From: Lytechinus variegatus | Taxonomy: Eukaryota > Echinodermata > Echinoidea > Temnopleuroida > Toxopneustidae | Reading direction: 5' to 3' | DNA: 64,000 bases | Assembly (NCBI RefSeq): GCF_018143015.1 | Contig: NC_054740.1 | Span: 70,147,356-70,211,355 of the forward strand | Shown here: positions 59,449-64,000 of the stretch, in pieces | Numbering within the stretch: the first letter of the stretch is position 1 | Layout: each line of letters starts with the position of its first letter | Notes under the pieces: model-generated | The model's database searches: none | What the model was told of the DNA's origin: nothing | What the model saw: the letters and a program-made list of their open reading frames with translations, nothing else | Position numbers and translations under genes: made by a program

Positions 59449-60820
59449 CAAGGTTGGCGATTTTTAAAATTTTATTTAAAAATAAAAAAAATCAGACTTT
59501 TAAAATTTAAATCAGATTTTTTTTATTTTTTTATTTTTTTAAAATTTCATTCGAAAAAAAGCTTAAATACCAAAAGACCTCATCCTACAATGACATAAAT
59601 TTTAATGTTATCACACATTTTAATCCTAATATTTTTCTTAACCATAATGATTTGTAATTAAATCTAGTCAAAATGGGCAAATAAAAATCAATTTGTGCAG
59701 TCATGTATATGAACTTAATTCTATCATACATACATGTAGGGCTATGAAGGAAACTTCCTTAAGGAATTCCCAGTGAGTAGAGAATATTCCCTTCTGTGAA
59801 TTTCCACTCAGTATTTAAAAAAAAAATCCCAGAGGAAAATCTCCAGACACTCCTCAGTGAAAATTGTATCTAAATGTGCATTCAACAGCTTTGTGACAGT
59901 TTTACAAATTGGTAATAAAGCTCATCCATTGCTACAGATAGAGATGCAAAACTGTCATTGTTGGAGACCAATATAAGAGACAGCTTAGTCAAAGGGTGAC
60001 TACACTACATTATGTTACTGTGATTTTTACATTAATCTACAATTCTTATTCATATGTTCTCTAAAAATCTGTTTGATACATGAAGTGGGAAAAAAAACCC
60101 TATTGACCCTATACAACTGTAAGTTTGACTAAAAGGATAAAACCAGCAAAACAGCTTATATTACGACATATGTATTACAAAAAGAAGTATTGTATTTTAA
60201 ATCAGACACAACTTAAAACTGTAATTGATTGTAACTTACATGTAAGTACCTACATCTTCAGAATTAAATGTAGTTTTAAAAGTTTATTATGAATTTTGCA
60301 AATTGTTTTTATAGATCCTCTTTCCATTGCTACATGCAAATACAAAACTTCCATAGCACTGAACATAAAATGAGCTAGTGACTTAAAAGGTATATGAGAA
60401 AGCTTTTTTCAACAGTCAAATTGTGACTGTACTACATTATGTTAATTGTATGATAAATGTAACAAGAAGAAATAAGCATGTGGAATCTGTTGATTAGTTG
60501 ATTTTTTTAAATTTCACATGATAGAAGTATAACTGTGAAGGATCAAAACTGGAAAACTGCCAACAAACCTTTTGTCATTGACTTTTACTTATTATATTTT
60601 ATACACTACTGCTCTCTGAAAAGTCTTGGATTGTGTGATAAATGATAAGAAATAGATAAGAAACTTGTTTCACTATTAATAACTGACAAAGAATGTAAAA
60701 TTTCAGAAGAAAAACTTGACATTTACAATAAAATGGAGTAACTGTTGACACAAATCTCAAATTTTTAAGGAATCAGCTGATTTTATTGACTTAAATCATG
60801 ATTTAAATCCGCCAACCCTG
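59449..60820. mobile_element. hAT-type non-autonomous element
   Basis: TTTGTGTC flanks it at 59441-59448 and 60821-60828, the 8-bp duplication typical of hAT. The ends are CAAGGTTGGCG and CGCCAACCCTG, followed inside by AT-rich ATTTAAAT/ATTTTTAAAA sequence. No transposase is visible in 1372 bp. It sits between the BEN-domain exons and the DDE-like gene. Confidence 0.85.
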
Positions 60821-60954
60821 TTTGTGTCTAAAATTCATTCAGCTTCACCTCTTTCTTTCTATTTTCTTCATTCCCCTACGCCCCATAAGTGGGTTTTAAA
60901 AGAAAGAATATATCAAACAGCCACTCCAGGCTACATAGTGTTACCAAAAAAAAA

Positions 60955-62575
60955 CTATTTCTTCTTATTTTTTAGTGCCCTTCGCACCGTTGCACACTTT
61001 TGATTTATCTTCTTGTTGAACTCCTGGGCGCTGAAGCAGCTATGGCCCCCAGGAGTTCTGAAACGGCGTAAGACACACTCTGAAACAGAAAATGAGAAAA
61101 GTTGAAAATTTGCATTAAACACATTAACATAAATACACTGAGGCAAAGTAATCACCACACTTTTTTACAATTAAAATTTAAATACTTTATCAGCTTCTAG
61201 TCAAAAGCCCACTTGCCCAGGGAAAGAGTGGAAGCAAACATCCATTTTTCTTCCATTATTGGGCAACTGTTTATCATAAGTAAATGTCTGGCATACATTG
61301 TAATCCAATAGATGCTTTCCACTTCACTAGGAGCAAAGGTCAAGTTCCTGATTATTCTGCCGTCTAACTCTAGTAATGTATAGAAATAAAAACATGATAT
61401 ATACACAAATGCACACATTACAAAAAGCAAATGAACACTACCTGACTGTGAATATATAGCGATAACATCACATTTTATCATCAAATACAATGACAATATG
61501 TTTTTATGAAATTAAAAACTTGAGTGGATATGCATCATTGTTGCAATCTGAGCAAAACATTCAATACCCAATCTAAAATGGCCAAAATAGGGGAATTGAA
61601 AAGTTAATGTCATAATCTTGCTAGCGTTTAAAACTGTGGATGCCTCTGGTATGTTACGAGGTGGATAAGACAAAGAATACCTACCTTTAATTTGGTCCAG
61701 TTTGCCCTTGTCAAGGGGCTTGCTCTCTTCCCCTTCCCCTTTGTTCACGGCTGGCCTAGACCCACAGGCATTCCCGTGGGCCAGACTTTCCCCAAAGACT
61801 GCCTCTAGAAGGGAGCACAGAAGGGCCTCCTTTGTTGTTCCCTTACTGAAGGCAGTCCTCTTGGCCATTTCAGTCAGGAGTGGAATTCCTCCTGAAAATA
61901 ATGGCTCCAGTTCCTGAGAAGAGCAGTTAGGAAGGGTACACGTATTTAGAGTAGTGTGTAAAATTTTGATAACAAATTCAAGAAGCTTCATTCACTAGGT
62001 GAGAATAGAAAGAGATGTAAATCCACTGCAATTCATTGATCAATAAAAAAAGCCATACTTAAAATGTGGTAGTTAATACATGTACATGTATTAACTACCA
62101 CATGTACATTCTTGGGGTAGGGGGTTCAATTGAAGAAAAACAATGTTCCTTTTTATTTTTTTAATCATAAAAATAAAAGTCAACCAAGTGAGGAAATATA
62201 TTATTCCGGCAGTTTTAAAGGCATATGGGAGCAGTGTTGGCAAGAACAAAAATGTTGCATGTTGTGCTGAATTGAGGCACCAGGTTTTTTGTAAATTACC
62301 CCAAAATACATGTTGGAAATGTGAAGGTTTTAAGATTGATTTTTATGTAAAAAGATTGATAAATCTCCTTTGTTTTCCTTTGTTTTTTAAAAAGGCCAGT
62401 ACGACAGTTTTCAAACATTTCTTGATAATGTCAACAAAGAATACACAAATTAACAAAGTACACTGACCATGCTCGGGGGTGACATCTGGAAGGCTGCTGC
62501 TTGCTCTACGGATGGACTCTGTACATGTGATAAGTAGATTCAAGATTGTATCAATGTGGCACTGCAATTGACCAT
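60955..62575 (-). CDS. BEN-domain protein, 3' exons (partial)
   Basis: Minus-strand exons 62575-62468, 61913-61685 and 61079-60955, ending at a stop after RRALKNKKK. The second exon encodes the start of a BEN domain: ELEPLFSGGIPLLTEMAKR, then EALLCSLLEAVFGESLAHGN and LDKGKLDQIK. The third completes it with ECVLRRFRTP, EFNKKINQKCATVRRAL. BEN domains bind DNA or chromatin proteins and occur in transcriptional regulators and some viral and transposon proteins. The junction of the second and third exons is in phase. The first listed exon ends in phase 1 while the next begins in phase 0, so an exon between them (61.92-62.46 kb) is probably missed. The 5' end lies beyond the window. Confidence 0.7.
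62064..62103. repeat. perfect 40-bp palindrome
   Basis: ATGTGGTAGTTAATACATGT followed directly by its exact reverse complement, with no spacer. It lies in an intron of the BEN-domain gene. Confidence 0.95.
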
Positions 62576-64000
62576 CTAAAACAGAAAATGCTAATTTTTG
62601 TGTGCATTGTGGAACTGAAGTGAAAACTTGATTTTACTTCTAACTACACTTTATCAACAGGAAATGTGTGTATGTTACTTTACGTGCATTATGTTTCAAT
62701 AACCAAAACGGAGTGCTCATGCACACCTCAAAATTGTATCAATAACTTTAACGAATTGCCCAAACCAATCCGTGACTTAAATATTAAAAAATTTTGTATG
62801 GATATTTAATTTAATAATGCAACGTGAGAAGACAAAATCATTACTCTCATCAAGTTGACTTCATTTTGACCAGAAGACAAGATAGTGTACTTCATATCTT
62901 AACTAGATTTCAATGAATAGTTGCATAGACTTGAGCATACTTAGCAGGAATGTATGGACCTGTTCATAGAGCTGACATTTGTGGCAATTTGTCTTGAATT
63001 CCCTGTTATTCAATGAAGGGGTGAGCCAAAAGTAGGGGACAAAAATTAAGTTCAGGTAGATGTCGAACATTATACGTCATATGAAAGCTGAGAATCTGTA
63101 GTTTATGAAAACATATTTCCTTTATTATGACCATGGTCCGTTTTTAAAATATTACCTTCTATTTAGCAAAAAGCACCCTCACTGCGCAACAGGATGAATT
63201 TGATAAAAATGTTAGTTTAAATATAAAATTCAAAAGTATTTTGAAAATTCAAAATGTTCATGGAAATAGTCTTTGCAATAGTGTTTCAGGCATATGATCC
63301 ATTCTGGTAGCCATCTGTTAAAAAATGGGTAAAAATTTGAACTTTTTGGTCCAGAATCATAATTTGGGCTATTTTGACACCAAACTGGAGATTAGCCACT
63401 AAGGTTTATAAATTATCAGACCAATAATACACTCTCACTTTTGTACCATCAAAATCAGTTACCTTCCATTTCCAGAAAAACTATGAAATTTCCAAGTTTT
63501 TCCGTCCCGTCGCATTTTTGGTTTTTGAGGTGCGATGGGACGGAATTCATAAATGGCAAGTATAGTCCCCATGGCACACATAGCATTTGATGTAAGTATT
63601 ATTGATTTCACTCTAGGTGCCTTCTATCTCTTAAAATAGAATGATTTAAGAAGAATGCTCCACTCCATTGTGAAGAACATGATTGTAATTCTGAATTTAC
63701 AGAAAAACAACCATTTAGATAAAATCTTGGTTGAAGTCCCCATTTGTTTGTACATGGCATAATATTTTCTGTTTATATGTTTATACCTTTAATTTAACAC
63801 TGAATGCCTTTAATCTCTTTAGTTTGTGTGAATTAACAAAGGTGCCCCCCTTTCCAGTATAAAAAATGGGTCCTACTCTAATTTTATAGAAAGAATAACT
63901 TTTTGGATGGAATCAGCATTGGGGAAATATCTCCATTCATTTTGTACATGGAACAAATCTTTCGTCCCGTCGCGTTCCGTCTTGTCGCATGACACGCATG
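62576..64000. other. right edge: repeat with hairpin, no gene
   Basis: No exon is recognised; upstream exons of the BEN gene may lie here or beyond. TTCCGTCCCGTCGCAT (63499) and ATGCGACGGG-type inverse GTGCGATGGGACGGAA (ending 63544) form a hairpin. CGTCCCGTCGCGTTCCGTC recurs at 63962, so a repeat element is cut by the window end. Confidence 0.5.

Noticed and set aside
1-64000. CRISPR arrays, operons, rRNA genes
   Set aside because: None seen; tandem arrays here have no regular unique spacers and the gene structure is eukaryotic.

Overview
The window looks like an AT-rich animal nuclear genome with short exons, long repeat-filled introns and GT-AG splicing. It carries three conserved host genes plus dense foldback/MITE DNA, a tRNA-derived SINE and several DNA-transposon families. 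A divergent tubulin (probably zeta, which many animals have lost) and the repeat style suggest a marine invertebrate deuterostome, most likely an echinoderm; this is inference.

Layout. 1-5.6 kb: no gene; one foldback MITE and a pyrimidine tract. 5.6-12.3 kb (+): complete six-exon JMJD4 (446 aa), a JmjC 2-oxoglutarate oxygenase. 12.3-16 kb: gene-free, with foldback elements. 16.0-19.9 kb (-): complete five-exon LSM5 (91 aa). 20.5-37.8 kb (+): an eleven-exon divergent tubulin (about 415 aa, zeta or delta class) with one GC-AG intron. LSM5 and the tubulin are head to head and may share a promoter region. The tubulin introns hold several MITEs, a relic IS630/Tc1-like transposase, a 21-bp minisatellite, and an element made of ~163-bp units that each carry a perfect DR1 nuclear-receptor-type site. 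37.8-38.4 kb: degenerate tandem copies of the tubulin gene's own 3' end. 38.4-42.8 kb: no gene; a perfect 32-bp inverted repeat.

42.8-62.6 kb (-) is the most unusual part. It holds a Merlin-type transposase fragment, a tyrosine-recombinase-like gene, a gene with an RNase-H/DDE-like domain, and the 3' exons of a BEN-domain gene, all on the same strand. The recombinase region has been split by nested insertions: an ORF1-only LINE (15-bp target duplication) that itself contains a MITE; a ~0.9-kb MITE; and an ~8.7-kb foldback element with inverted tandem-repeat arms and a 12-bp target duplication. A hAT-type element lies between the BEN and DDE-like genes. Across the empty site of the 8.7-kb element the reading frame is continuous, which links the tail of the DDE-like locus to the acidic N-terminal part of the recombinase-like protein. 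62.6-64 kb: no gene; a repeat with a hairpin.

All gene models were read by eye from splice sites, phase and family similarity. No database search was run.
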